A stretch of 64,000 nucleotides of DNA from Pomphorhynchus laevis (Eukaryota > Acanthocephala > Palaeacanthocephala > Echinorhynchida > Pomphorhynchidae): positions 124,001-188,000 of the forward strand of contig WNNJ02003518.1 in assembly GCA_012934845.2 (NCBI GenBank), given 5' to 3'. A program made the position numbers and the translations under genes. Under the pieces are notes generated by a model, which was not told the DNA's origin, made no database searches, and saw nothing but the letters and a program-made list of their open reading frames with translations. Position 1 is the first letter of the stretch. Each line of letters opens with the position of its first letter. Below are positions 35,101 to 44,195 of this stretch, in pieces.

Positions 35101-35882
35101 AAATTAAAGTAAAATTTAAATTACATTAAATTTTACTTTTATCCTTACAATAATAGTTGATAATCGTTTCAAAAATAATTATAATGTTACGGCTATCTGG
35201 AATTCACTTGATATGATATCTAAATATCGTATCTTTAGATAATTTAGATTTTTACAAGCTCCTGTTCAAATTAATATTTATATTCATATTCATCTACAAA
35301 TTCGAAAGATCTACTTGATTCCAAATAATTGGATAACGCCGAAATTTGTAGTATAAGTAAATAACATACGTTCATACTAAAGATTGAATAATTTCGAAAG
35401 TTGCATTCGTTTAAGATATCTTTAAACATTTTGGTTAAATTAACAAACACAATTTAGTTACGTTCTTAACGAAAATTTGTATTTGCATAGAAATTATACG
35501 TTAAAATATCAATACAAAAAGAAACATTTACCTCTTTCGATTGTTATTTTGATCACATTCAGTGTTCACAGCAGGTTTAATGATATTTTCGATTTTACCA
35601 ACTAAAATTAATAGCCATAATTAAAATCTGAGTAAGAAATATTTCTGTAAAAGTACCATTGGAATGCGACCTGTTTAAATAAATTCAAATAAAACTGAAT
35701 GAAATCGATAATCGTGGAAGAAACTTACTCTTTGCTTTCGGCATTTACGACAAAGCTTTCATTAGAGAGCCAATCGAAATTAGGGACTAAATATATCAGG
35801 TCAACTAAATAATCAAACAATGTAATTATTTACCTGGAATAGTGGATTCATCAGCACGCAAATTTTTAGAACTCGGAAACAT
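22957..35882 (-). CDS. NRDE2: NRDE2 homologue (nuclear RNAi-defective-2 family), spliced
   Basis: The exons, in transcript order, are 35882-35834, 35786-35729, 35601-35532, 34778-34144, 33049-32834, 30834-29740, 27083-26902 and 23115-22957, about 820 residues in all. Family hallmarks are the N-terminal FDWLSNESFVV, the SEWRKELRTSVFDHTGWMLY helical (HAT-like) region, the FWMSGRPRLGEEEYVNW block, DPDRYVKFSD, and the C-terminal LRIKLPLAEFYELL. NRDE2 proteins are nuclear, partner the MTR4 exosome helicase and affect splicing or nuclear RNAi. Joins from exon 3 to exon 8 keep phase. The exon 2 to 3 join is off by one base in this sequence. The usual penultimate segment (an LWR-x-YL-type HAT repeat) was not found between exons 7 and 8. 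The protein is shorter than vertebrate NRDE2 (about 1160 residues). Introns carry several transposons. Confidence 0.9.
24023..24129 (-). other. Candidate short terminal exon or relic ORF
   Basis: After a TTTTAG acceptor the minus strand reads HTKIAQKPDFIKHPAKDRTK, then IVCSKPCIEQVDNA and a stop. The amino-acid mix is protein-like and unusual for this AT-rich intron. No family was recognised; it is not NRDE2. Confidence 0.2.
24340..24760 (-). mobile_element. LINE 3'-end fragment in NRDE2 intron 7
   Basis: Shares AATCCAACACGCCGCT, CTGAACCACCC-GGGTCTTTCAC and GACGAGGAGCTTAA with the tails at 45740-46140 and 51080-51400. It is a 5'-truncated minus-oriented insertion of the Jockey/R1-like LINE that fills 45.7-52.9 kb. 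Confidence 0.8.
26124..26291 (-). other. Open 55-codon stretch in NRDE2 intron 7 (possible missing exon)
   Basis: The minus strand reads KSLKRNRKQEREMKNVLGYL and then LTVTYNGSLFYSLFKELYNW before a stop. It lies where the penultimate NRDE2 exon should be, but the resemblance to the expected LW-x-YL repeat is weak and no clean phase-0 splice pair was found. It may be chance. Confidence 0.15.
26902..27083 (-). CDS. NRDE2: NRDE2 exon 7
   Basis: The acceptor TCTAG precedes ECSTIPPIYKMKNLIKKVID, continuing FYPNCVLFHRLRSRF to SRLQLPFNK, with donor AAG|GTAACT (phase 0). The pattern P-xx-l-x-l--a---yP-n--L----s-F matches the C-terminal HAT repeats of NRDE2. Phase 1 entry fits exon 6. Confidence 0.8.
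27640..27870. repeat. Two-copy ~117-bp tandem repeat (NRDE2 intron 6)
   Basis: Both copies carry ATAATCTAATAGAAAA or ATAATCTAATGGAAAA, then AACGTG-GG-TTATTATTAGAAAA and GGATTTTTAACTTAAAT. Confidence 0.7.
27926..28077. mobile_element. MITE with ~70-bp terminal inverted repeats (NRDE2 intron 6)
   Basis: It starts AAGCTGGATCAAAGAAAAAA and ends TCTTTGATCCAGCTT. The arms continue inward through ATTTGATATTTCGCTAAC and its complement to CTGTTAGCATCT. It is almost entirely palindromic and has no coding capacity. Two half-copies lie nearby (28318-28425, 28655-28727). Confidence 0.75.
28318..28425. mobile_element. MITE half-copy
   Basis: Right half of the 27926-28077 family: CTGAAGATGCGAACAG, GTTAGCGAAATATCAAA and CTTTGATCCAGCT. 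Confidence 0.7.
28655..28727. mobile_element. MITE half-copy
   Basis: Third, more decayed right half of the same family: TCTGAAGATGCTAAAG, GAAATATCAAATAAAATTTT and TTTGATCCAGCTTCAAT. Confidence 0.65.
29740..30834 (-). CDS. NRDE2: NRDE2 exon 6 (largest exon)
   Basis: The acceptor GTTTAG precedes AATVSEDPFEAFNVDNDLI, continuing PLQWLQNEVHRE and DPDRYVKFSDLFVFRI, then a long helical region to DKIRTITACK. The donor AAAG|GTATTAC ends it in phase 1. An ORF reading would run on to 29681, but the phase and conserved content favour the donor at 29739. The DP-R-V-F-D segment aligns with the central NRDE2 block. Confidence 0.88.
31300..32640. repeat. AT-rich minisatellite in NRDE2 intron 5
   Basis: About 11 diverged copies of a unit of 102-129 bp (mean about 117), marked by AATAATCATATTATTGATTA. 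Copies of the marker lie near 31430, 31532, 31661, 31770, 31883, 31993, 32108, 32229, 32357, 32485 and 32601. The units include TTCTATCTTCTCATAATT. Non-coding. Confidence 0.8.
32834..33049 (-). CDS. NRDE2: NRDE2 exon 5
   Basis: Encodes TLFSYALALSDAGYHETAI, then ALYMALLEYNVV and FWMSGRPRLGEEEYVNWTKY. This matches the family pattern of an L-F-xx-L--aG--ekAv-l-qa--e helix pair, then F-W-S-x-P--GE--a--W. Phases (in 1, out 1) fit exons 4 and 6. The acceptor is duplicated 25 bp upstream (see repeat 33050-33074). Confidence 0.88.
33025..33074 (-). repeat. 25-bp tandem duplication of the exon 5 splice acceptor
   Basis: GTTTAGATACTTTA followed by a CTCTCC or TTCTCC stretch occurs twice, 25 bp apart, giving acceptors before 33049 and before 33074. 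Using the upstream one would shift the frame and hit a stop; the downstream one keeps the conserved frame. Confidence 0.75.
34144..34778 (-). CDS. NRDE2: NRDE2 exon 4
   Basis: Acceptor TTTCTCTTTCAG, then about 211 codons from KASIVQSQLNEKF through DLAWKRYFRN, EWKHLWMVEQ and SEWRKELRTSVFDHTGW to ENLI. Donor ATAA|GTGCG, phase 1. This is the first HAT-like helical stretch of the NRDE-2 domain. An internal Met at 34570 also opens this frame, but the splice acceptor and the upstream conserved exons favour the longer reading. Confidence 0.88.
35532..35601 (-). CDS. NRDE2: NRDE2 exon 3 (probable)
   Basis: Between the TTTTAG acceptor and the GAG|GTAAATG donor, one frame is open (GKIENIIKPAVNTECDQNNN) and joins exon 4 in phase. 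That frame needs one base more than exon 2 supplies. An indel, a sequencing error or an alternative junction is possible. Confidence 0.6.
35729..35786 (-). CDS. NRDE2: NRDE2 exon 2 (DWLSN block)
   Basis: Encodes PNFDWLSNESFVVNAESK, the most conserved N-terminal piece of NRDE2 proteins. The acceptor is ATATTTAG and the donor AAAGA|GTAAGT (phase 2). Confidence 0.85.
35834..35882 (-). CDS. NRDE2: NRDE2 exon 1 (start codon)
   Basis: ATG at 35882-35880 encodes MFPSSKNLRADESTIP and ends in phase 1 at a CAG|GTAAAT donor. An in-frame start followed directly by the DWLSN exon makes this the likely N-terminus. Confidence 0.8.
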
Positions 35883-36320
35883 TGTTCAATTGATATATTA
35901 GGCGTTCACTAGCGTCATATAAAAATATGGAAATTTGAGTTTGTTTAAAAACAAAAATAATACTGAAAAAATATCCAAAGCAACGATAAATTATAGAGCA
36001 TACATTTTTGTTGATCAAAATTTAATGAGCACAGATTAACCTGAAGATATGTATACGTTTCCAAACCGATTTTCAGATCATAATTATAATTTTGAATATA
36101 TTGAATAAATTCAGTCGTTTTAGAGAAAAACAAATATGTATGAAATACAATTATAACCAATAAATGTATCAATTATATATACTGTTAGTCATCATATATC
36201 GAAGATTCTAATATTGTCTGCTAGAACTCTGCATTAAGTGCACCTTTCAGATATTTAATTGAAGCCACCAGCTAAGATTCTTCTTAATATCGCATGCGTC
36301 ATATAATACAATGTAAGATT
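35883..36320. other. NRDE2 upstream region
   Basis: AT-rich with no obvious TATA-box-like core or other gene. The 5' untranslated region and promoter must lie here; the start site cannot be placed. Confidence 0.4.
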
Positions 36321-36339
36321 GAATGAAATCAGCAAAATT

Positions 36340-36430
36340 TATTTTTATAAACTGAAATCAAACGTTTCGAGCGCTATAATCTTCTTCAGTGTCATACAAC
36401 ACTCTTGCAGTTTTACTTCCTTTATATACG
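36340..36430. mobile_element. Possible Penelope-like element end
   Basis: AAACGTTTCGAGCGCTATAA followed by TCTTCTTCAGTGTC resembles the sequence at the ends of GIY-YIG-type Penelope-like elements. Only this scrap is recognisable. Confidence 0.3.
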
Positions 36431-36655
36431 TTTTCTCCGGAAGAATTCAAAATGATGTCAATTATTTAAACGAAACTTACTAATTATTTGAAGTCCTTGT
36501 AAAGATGGTATGAGTTGGGTTGTCCACTGTAATTCTCGTTTTCTTCGATATTTTTAGTTTTATTCCTGTTTCTATTACTGCAATGCTAAACAATTGTCCT
36601 TTGTTTTTAACTATTGTCGAACCGATGCATCACTTGAAAAATATTTCGTTCCAAT

Positions 36656-37320
36656 TTGAGATCGCCTCAAATTCATCCATACGTTGATTTTGCACGATGT
36701 TTCACCTACTCGTCGAACTTAATTCTCCGTGACATCCACCGTATACGCCCCCTTATCGACTTCCGTTCTTGTATGTCTCTCCTTTCATCGCTTCTCTTTC
36801 CTAAAATCGATTATTGCCTCAGCCTTTTCGCAAATTCTCCAAAATCCATCATTCTACCCCTACAACGAATAACCAACTCCGCCGTTAGAGTGCTCTTTCG
36901 TCTACAAAACAGCACTCTAACGGCGGAGTGCTCTGCCCCCAACTCTCTTGGTTCACCATACACATCCGCACAAACTCCGCCTTCTTCTAATAACTTTTCG
37001 GCTCATCGCTATCGGCTCCCCATCGTTCATCAACCTTCCTTTCTTAGACGACACTAGACACATCTTGCTATCGCTGCGTTCCTGTCATAACTTCTTACTC
37101 CACATTCCCAATTACTCCAACAACTACAGTCTACGATCCTTCCTCGTCGCCGCCTCACTCGCCTGGAATCAACTCCCGCTCGCCGTCGTCCGCGCTCTCT
37201 CGTTTATCACATTCAAACACCTCCTCTATTCACACCTTCTCGACACATTATTTACATTTTTGTTTTGTTGTGGTCATGTAAGCATGCGCTGGCACGCATT
37301 TGATACCTTAAAATAAATCT
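36656..37320 (+). mobile_element. L2/CR1-like LINE, 3' end (ORF2 C-terminus and tail)
   Basis: Two overlapping frames (36656-37057, 36948-37316) carry DYCLSLFANSPKSIILPLQR and LRSFLVAASLAWNQLPLAVV with FKHLLYSHL. These are the C-terminal signatures of CR1/L2-type ORF2 proteins (D-Y-C-xL---x-P--xl-PLQr--N-aaR, and then R-S-F--aa---WN-LP--ir-a-s---FK--l--hL). The tail is TGTGGTCATGTAAGC...AAATAAATC. It is 5'-truncated and frame-broken. A second copy of the tail lies at 60325-60560. Confidence 0.85.
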
Positions 37321-37636
37321 ATTTTGTTTTATATTGTGCATCGCAGGCAAGACACTCTAGTAGGTAAATTCCGACTGTTGTCTTGTAGTTACAAGATGAA
37401 AATATAGGATATGATAAGCTCGTGTGAGTACTCGAAAAAGTCTGCGTGCATAATATATCTGGAAATGTTTTGCAGCTCATGTCTTTACATTTATTGCAAC
37501 CGCTATTATCTACTCCATCATTTTGGTTTGGTAGTTTCTGAAATATTGTACAACATGAATAAAAATATATTATCAAATGTTTAATTAAGACGTTAAAAGT
37601 AAGCTTGTTCGGTTTACTCCTACTCTTTTGTAACAC
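37319..37636 (-). pseudogene. Penelope-like GIY-YIG endonuclease fragment (second family)
   Basis: 105-residue frame with NSGCNKCKDMSC, a TFSSTHTSLSYPI stretch and VGIYLLECLACDAQYKTK. The C-xx-C---C motif followed by the GIY strand and a C-xx-C--QY segment is the linker plus N-terminal GIY-YIG half of Penelope-like elements. It differs from the copies at 3.6 and 12.5 kb, so it is a separate family. It abuts the L2-type tail end to end. Incomplete. Confidence 0.75.
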
Positions 37637-37679
37637 ATAAGTTTACCAATCCCCCCCATTGTTTTATTGTCAGCCGCTG

Positions 37680-38480
37680 AGAAGGAAATATTTCAAGCAC
37701 GTTCTCGGATTAAGAGGTAATCCGTATAATCCGAGTACGAAAAATTACGAGATAAAATAAATACAGCGTATATTAAAAAAACAATTACGACGTAATTATA
37801 ACGATGACGACGATTAGGACAGTATCTAAGCTTAATTGCAACGGCTACAAAGCTTGATTACATTTAATTAATCACTAGGCAATTAAATAGTAAATGCAAT
37901 AAAGACGAAACTCAATAAGGATGTCGCCAGTCAATAGGTCGACAGCGCCAACAGATGTTTGATTTCTATTATGATTTCGTGAGCACGGAATTAATAACTC
38001 ATGCAATGCTAATATTTTCATATTAAATTAACCCTGCTGGTGATTTTGAGAGGCTATTAACTATAATTCAATTTCTTCTGGTAAAAGTGCGGTGAAAATT
38101 CTTAATGAACGATCATAATCGTTTTTTAAGATATCAGGTTTAATATCTCAAATCGTCGTACATAGGATGACTGGGCATACGTAGCGACTTTGAATATTGC
38201 GAGAATAACTCGGTTCTATTTATTGATTTGATGAGGAAATATATAATGCTGACTGGTGTTTATGTCTCTTTGTGAGGAAAACGTCGTGTTTTATTTATGA
38301 GTACACCATTGGGTGTCCTAGGGCAGGTGTAACAACAAATAAAATAATACCATTAGAAAAAACAAACAAATTGAAAAAATTAAAATAATGTTATATCGGA
38401 ATAATTAATTATAATTTAAGTTAAGGTTGTAATCTTAAATTAAAGATTACAAACTTTATTTATAATTTTACGTAATATTT
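37680..38480. other. Non-coding, unassigned
   Basis: No gene or named repeat was recognised. Confidence 0.4.
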
Positions 38481-38529
38481 TGAACTGGTGGAAGAAAGTA
38501 AGCAATTCTTATTCAACTTTTCGCGAGAC

Positions 38530-38600
38530 TACAAAATCCAACTAATTTAAATTTAGTATCATTTCTATCAGTAACATATATCCATGCAACCTTGATACAT
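38530..38600 (-). pseudogene. Small duplicate of LINE endonuclease fragment
   Basis: TTTAAATTTAGTATCATTTCTA and CAGTAACATATATCCATGC repeat 39415-39460 almost exactly. It is the same LINE EN stretch (WIFVTGRNDTKFKLG in the longer copy). Confidence 0.65.
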
Positions 38601-38619
38601 CTGACTTAAACATATATTT

Positions 38620-39095
38620 CCTCCATCGTTACCCAACCCCTTCCTTAATACATTCTCGTAACACTTTGATCCATGATCCGACATATTCCGTTGCTCTGTT
38701 GCTATCAAGTTACCCAAACCAACTTCCCAAAAATAAACTATCTTATCCCCCTTTCTTACTTTCTCTCATCACTCATCAAACAACGATTCGATCATCCGCA
38801 GATTACATTCATCTATAAGACTCGTCTACTAACACTTTCCCTCTAATAATCTAACTACATAAAGTTATTTCGTCTTTGTGTTAGACGAGTAGGAGCGAAG
38901 AAACGGACAATATCACGTAACGTTGCCTGAAAATAATACCAATTCTCTTGAGTTCCAACTATCAAAGGATTAGGCCAGCATTTGTGTGAAATTAAACTGC
39001 GACCTATGCTTTAATTAATTCTGAAAAAATTCTTCGTAGCAGTAGGTTGTATAAGTGATCATGATGAGAGCATGTATATTAAAAAAGTCGAGTAA
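38620..39095. other. Non-coding, unassigned
   Basis: C-rich patches in an AT-rich background. No protein family was recognised. Confidence 0.4.
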
Positions 39096-39098
39096 TCG

Positions 39099-39770
39099 CT
39101 AGATATAATCGGAGAACTGTATTCGACATTTTTGACGAAATGAAAGATTGCTAGTAAAACATAGATCCAAGATGGAACAGATATTACCTCTAAGACGCGT
39201 GTGTCTTTGAATGTGTTGGGGTAAATGAATATTATTTAGGGTCTCAAGTAGTACAGATTTAGGATAACAACCAGGAAGCGGTGTATAGATGTCTCGATCA
39301 ATATATGTCATTGAAATCTCTCAGTAAGAGGACTGATTGACCATTTACCGAGTTGCTTAATATTAAATATCTGATGGAAGTAGTTAAAGCAAAAGGGAAA
39401 CAATTAAATGCACCTAATTTAAATTTAGTATCATTTCTACCAGTAACAAATATCCATGCGTACTCACAAAGATTTGTATTGTAAATTTCAGTTAATAGAA
39501 CTTGGGTTATGAGATGGTCCTTTACATATATTATCAAACACCACTACGACATACTAGGTGGTCAGAGCGGATAGTGAAATAACCATCAATGAAAATTTCT
39601 GCGTCGAGGATGTGAAACTTTAACCAAGACTCAGTAAATACGAGTATATCAAAGGGTGTAAAGCTAAGAATATATAATATTTCGTCACGCTTATTAGTTA
39701 AGCTTATTACAGTATAGTAAAGCATACGAATTGAAAGACTTGAATCGGAAATAGGGACGCATCCGTTAGC
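39099..39770 (-). pseudogene. LINE endonuclease (APE-type) relic, L2/CR1-like
   Basis: Three successive minus-strand frames carry FDILVFTESWLKFHILDAEI with GYFTIRSDHLVCRSGV (39534-39725), VLLLRDFNDIY (39298-39537) and ILDLCFTSNLSF (39099-39311). These are the E-T/S-W, GDFN and D--ft motifs of an exonuclease/endonuclease/phosphatase domain. LRDFN stands where GDFN is expected. The frame changes at least twice. It runs on from the ORF1-like relic upstream. Confidence 0.75.
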
Positions 39771-39787
39771 TTTGTTAATATGTATGT

Positions 39788-40630
39788 TTACTTGAGGTGC
39801 ATCTTAGCTGCAGCACAACGGCTCCGAAGTTCATGAAGTGTTCGATCGTTGATGGTGGGCCGAATCCAGAAATGAGTAGAAGTTTTGCGCTGCACTACGC
39901 GAAAATTTGTAATGGTAAGGTGACGTTCGCAATTTGCCAGTCTGTTTCGGAGATCACTTTTCGTTTCATTCATACGAGTACGTTCCACTGAGGATAGGTC
40001 TCAATGAAGAATCAATACATTTCCTGCAGGATGGTATCCGTACCGCAAAGCAACAATGCACATGCCAGGATTTTGCATGATGATTTTAAGAGGCATGATT
40101 TATTATTATCGGGTTTTACTTTCCCCAGCTATAAATTTGGAGGAATCTGAATTGTTGAGTTTCAGCGGACGAACAAGTATGAAGTAATCTAGCAAATAAT
40201 ATTTGTACTGCTTTCACAACATGTTGAATGCGTAGTGTTGTTTGTTGCTAAAGATTCGAAGAGATTCACAACGACAAGACACAGATCTATCGACAGTACG
40301 ACGGGTTTGGTTAATTTCCCGATGAATAATTGAGTCGATGGCAGATTTCTGATGCTGACTTGGAATTGTTATTTTTAGTACTTTCATTGCGTAGTCGGTG
40401 TCAGATTTCTGATGCTGACTTGGAATTGTTATTTTTGATATCTTTATTGCGTATTTCCACTAGGCTTTCTTTTATAGAGTTCCTTAACCGTACTTTAGGC
40501 TCAGGATACGAAGTTTTGGTAATCGGTTTCGCGTTGTGTACGTTTCCATAGGAAGGTAAAATAATCGAGTCTCTTGATATCGAAGTAATATGTTGATCGG
40601 TCGAATCGGAAAGTATTTGTTTTGTCACTT
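39788..40630 (-). pseudogene. LINE ORF1-like relic upstream of the endonuclease
   Basis: Minus-strand frames 39788-39988 (INDRTLHELRSRCAAAKMHL) and 40401-40628 precede the EN relic in the same orientation. The IND/E-x--L-e-RsRca-AK pattern is seen at the ORF1 C-terminus of CR1/L2 elements. The assignment is by pattern and position only. Confidence 0.45.
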
Positions 40631-41000
40631 TGCCATATGTAAAATTAATAGTGTTTATCGAGGGAAAGTATATCTCATTATTGAAATTCTTCGTTAAGGA
40701 GTTATTTGTGGTATGGTCCTTTGTTAACGATTCATAGGGTGAATATCGGTATCAACCTTCGTGTTGCTTGAAGAAAAATCTTGACGAGGACAACCACGTA
40801 CAAACTCACGCTTGCTTTCACATCATGTTGAACGCGTAAAGTATTGTTTGTAGCCAAATATTGGCTAAGATTCACAACGATTAGAAACTGAGATCTATTG
40901 AAAGTACGACAAGTTTGGCTAATTGTAAAGCGGTGAACGATAACTGGGGCATTAGTAGATATCTGATGCTGACTTTAAATTGTTATTTTTGGTACCTTTA
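40180..41000. repeat. Nested direct repeats in the ORF1-like relic
   Basis: A ~57-bp unit with CAGATTTCTGATGCTGACTT is repeated at about 40341 and 40398. A longer block beginning TTTCACAACATGTTGAA (about 40207) recurs, diverged, at about 40815, ending again in TGATGCTGACTT (about 40961). Confidence 0.7.
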
Positions 41001-41224
41001 TGAATTTGTTGTTATAGGAGCACGTGAAGTCATGCTGCATCAAATAACTTGTTTCAATGGTATCATTGCGTATTTCAAATAAAAAATTTAATATATAAAA
41101 AATTTAATATAATCATGCTATTATTACTAATGTTTCAACAGCACATAAAAGCATGGCTTAATTAGCTGGTTCACTGCAGAAAAAAAGAAAATATAATAAA
41201 AGTATCAAAAATACGGAAAAGCCG

Positions 41225-41651
41225 CTTTCCTGATGGCATCCTCCATCCGTAATTTATTTTTGAATTCGTTGATATTACTACTTCACACTGTTGACTATCC
41301 AAGCTAATTCCACAGAGATACAACTCGCCGATCAAATTGGACAACTCGTGATTTTCTTATCCTTTCACGTCGAAGGTTAAACCATGGCCTCGGAGGATAT
41401 TGGATGAGCACAAATGAAGGCAATCTCGAAAATATAATCAATTTTCGATTATATAGTTTTGTAGAATAAAGAAAATAATTTTCCTGTATTTCAAAAAATA
41501 TAACTAATATTTTTTGATTATCATTATGGTAAACTTTGAGCCTTGAAAGAGATAAAATAAATGATGTAGAACCTGTCAAGCAAAGAAACACTTCGCTTGG
41601 CCTTTTAAAGTAATGGTGTCGTTTTGTGAATGAGAAATTGACTTTTTGCAT
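41225..41651 (-). pseudogene. LINE ORF2 C-terminal relic (CR1-like)
   Basis: The minus-strand frame 41304-41651 ends LRRERIRKSRVVQFDRRVVS and LWN. The next codons in a broken frame read NINEFKNKLR (about 41235-41280). This is the R--x-x-Fs-RVv-lWN-LP----------vn-FKn-L C-terminus of CR1/RTE-type RT proteins. The upstream part of the ORF is unrecognised. Confidence 0.55.
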
Positions 41652-41692
41652 TCCTTTGACTTTTTAGTGAAAAGTCAAAGGAATGCAAAAAT
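41640..41692. repeat. Perfect hairpin
   Basis: TTTTTGCATTCCTTTGACTT is followed after a short loop by its exact complement AAGTCAAAGGAATGCAAAAA. It could be a MITE remnant or simply the fold at an insertion end. Confidence 0.75.
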
Positions 41693-41699
41693 ACCATAA

Positions 41700-42325
41700 G
41701 AAAATAGACCTTAAAAATAAAAGATGGCAAAGCACTAATAATCATTCATTTTTCAAAAAGCATTATTTTCATTGACAAAACCTTGCATTCACTTGTATTC
41801 TTTCGATGCTTATAGGTTTTGTTCTCTTCTTTTATTTTTTAGTGTCTGTAATGAAACTTTGAGAATTTGCTCGTTTTGTTGTGTAAGATTAATTTTTTAT
41901 AATAATTTTTATAAATTGTTATCTTAAATTAACAATAGCAGAACTGTCCTCTTGCTCGAGTTAAACTGTTTGTGTAAATTGTTTTCAGAATTTTTTTTCT
42001 TTTTACATACAAGACCATGATATTTTATTTCATCATAAATCAAAAACATGAAAAGTTTGTGCACTTCGGATCTTTAAAATATCCAGTAAAGCATGAATTC
42101 AAGCAAAACTAAGTAATTAAACATGCGAGTGTTAAGGGGGTGAAGCCAATTATGAGAATAAAAAATTTAAATATAAATAATTATGCATTTTAAAAATTCA
42201 TGATGAGTTTAAAAATTCTTGATTACTAACTACTTACAAAATCACATGTCTATTATCCTGACAACACAATTAAAGAACAACAAGAACCGATATCAACAAG
42301 AACCGATATATTAAAAATCTTTTAT
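41700..42325. other. Non-coding, AT-rich
   Basis: No recognised feature. The last part may be the 5' leader of the following LINE. Confidence 0.4.
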
Positions 42326-42482
42326 CGAACCGACGAATCGACGCGCCGAAACGAACACAGATAAATAAATTACAAATTTTCAAAACGATCGAGCGAACGA
42401 ACGAACAACACTGCATCCTGACTCTACACGACCAATTAAGTTTATCAAGCGTAGTGCACTAAAAATTAGCGTAATTTCGAAC

Positions 42483-43312
42483 ATGACAACAGCTTACGCA
42501 CAATGTGGCGTGTGCTTTCGACAGTTACAAATTACTTCGGGCTGTTTGTTGAGGAAGCACGGAGGAAGGGTTGGCTGTTCTGGTTCGGGAATGCACCCAA
42601 AAACATTTAGCGCAATCCGATGCCATAATGTCCCGAATCAGAAGGGGCTAATCGTGACCGACTATGTGTCGCTCCTTGACTTGACGCTTAACCTCTTGAA
42701 AAGCAACGTCCAATTGCTTAGAAGAATTCCTCGCTCAGCTAGTTCAGTCGTCGCCAGCAAACTTTCTGAACTTATCGCAGCGATCGCATCCAATCCGTCA
42801 AACTCAGACGCTGGTCCATGCTTCTAGCTTTTCCGAAAACGGTAATTCGCGTTCCCGACCGTCATAATGAACACGAGGCTCTGAGTAGTCTTTCTTCACA
42901 GGTTAATCAGCGCTGTGTGGCATATCAGATCGAGGACATCCGTCGTGCAACTTCGTTCGGCGTTGCGAGGAACATCAGCGGGAGTCCAGATGACGTCGCT
43001 CAGCAGGACAACTCTGACGACTTATTAAGAAGGCGGGTCTCAGAAAAGATAGAAGACGGCGATATTATCGGAGCAATTCGTCTGGCAAGTAGTTCGGAGC
43101 CGTTTCTACTCGAGAGTTGCGAAACGCTGGAGAAACTCCGAAAGTTACATCCGAGACAAACTCCAATCGTCCGAAACGATGAAGTTATGTCATCTTGTCC
43201 AAACGTCACGACAAACCTGTTGATAGTGACATCTGAGGAGGTCTTGTCGTCCATTCGTTCTTTTTCGAGAGTTTCTGTGGGCGGTGTCGACGGGCTCTGT
43301 CCTTTGTACTAG
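42483..43312 (+). pseudogene. REL-LINE N-terminal region
   Basis: Two frames (42483-42827, 42818-43312). The first holds a Cys/His motif that probably binds nucleic acid. The second ends SSIRSFSRVSVGGVDGLCP, the run-up to the RT (S-v--alrsfp-gsa-G-DGl-p). Confidence 0.75.
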
Positions 43313-43494
43313 TTAGATCTTATTGGACCCTCAAGCGGCGCAGCTGGCGGTCGCCTGATAGCGTCTTTGGTGTCATCCTCGAACAATATTCTATCCGGAA
43401 CCGTTCACCCCGCAATTCGTTCCATTTTCTTCGGTGCTCGAATGTTAGCCTCCCGAAAGAAGTGTAGGGTGTACGACCAATCGCCATCGGTTGT

Positions 43495-44046
43495 ATGCTG
43501 GTCCGCATTATCGCTAAACTAGCCAGTCGATACGCTCGTGACATGCTCCGGAATGTTATACTTCCTTATCAGCTACGAGTTGGCGTCACAAGGGGAGCCA
43601 AAGCTGCAGTTCACGCCGGGAGGTTCTTCTTGAAATCTTGTTTACACAAAGATACGGCAATTGTAAAGCTGGATTTTCATAATGCTTTTAATAGTGTCGA
43701 TCGCGGCATAATGCTGAGATGTGTCAATTAGAGCCTACCACGTTTATCATCTTTCGTCAATGAATGCTATCTAGAACCAAGCAACCTATACTTTGGCAAA
43801 AATGTGGTCGACTCATCCGTCGGCATACAGCAGGGCGATCCCCTTGGACCAGCGTTATTCGCGTTGGCAGTGGACGACATGGCGAAGTCCACAGAAAGCC
43901 CTTTGACAATTTGGTACCTTGACGACTGCACTCTCGGTGCCAACGTTGATCTTCTTCTTGCCAACATCGATTTTATCAATAACTCCGCGGCATTGGTTGG
44001 TCTCCGCCTGAATCTGGCAAACTCAGATCTACAGACCCAAACGTGA
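43495..44046 (+). pseudogene. REL-LINE reverse transcriptase core
   Basis: Frames 43495-43731 and 43804-44046. IIAKLASRYA, GVTRGAKAAVHAGR, VKLDFHNAFNSVDR, GIQQGDPLGPALFA and YLDDCTLG appear in order. The catalytic Asp of motif A and the DD of motif C are present. One break lies between the two frames. Confidence 0.85.
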
Positions 44047-44195
44047 TTAAGAGGCTTTTATGTCTGTTACCGGACGCCAGGGTAGTCGCTCCAATCAGGG
44101 CTACTCTCTTAGGCGCCCCGATTGAAGATGTAACCTCAGTTGATTCTGCTTTGTAAGAATTTATTCATAAACAGCTCCGTTCTCTCCTGCCGAAA

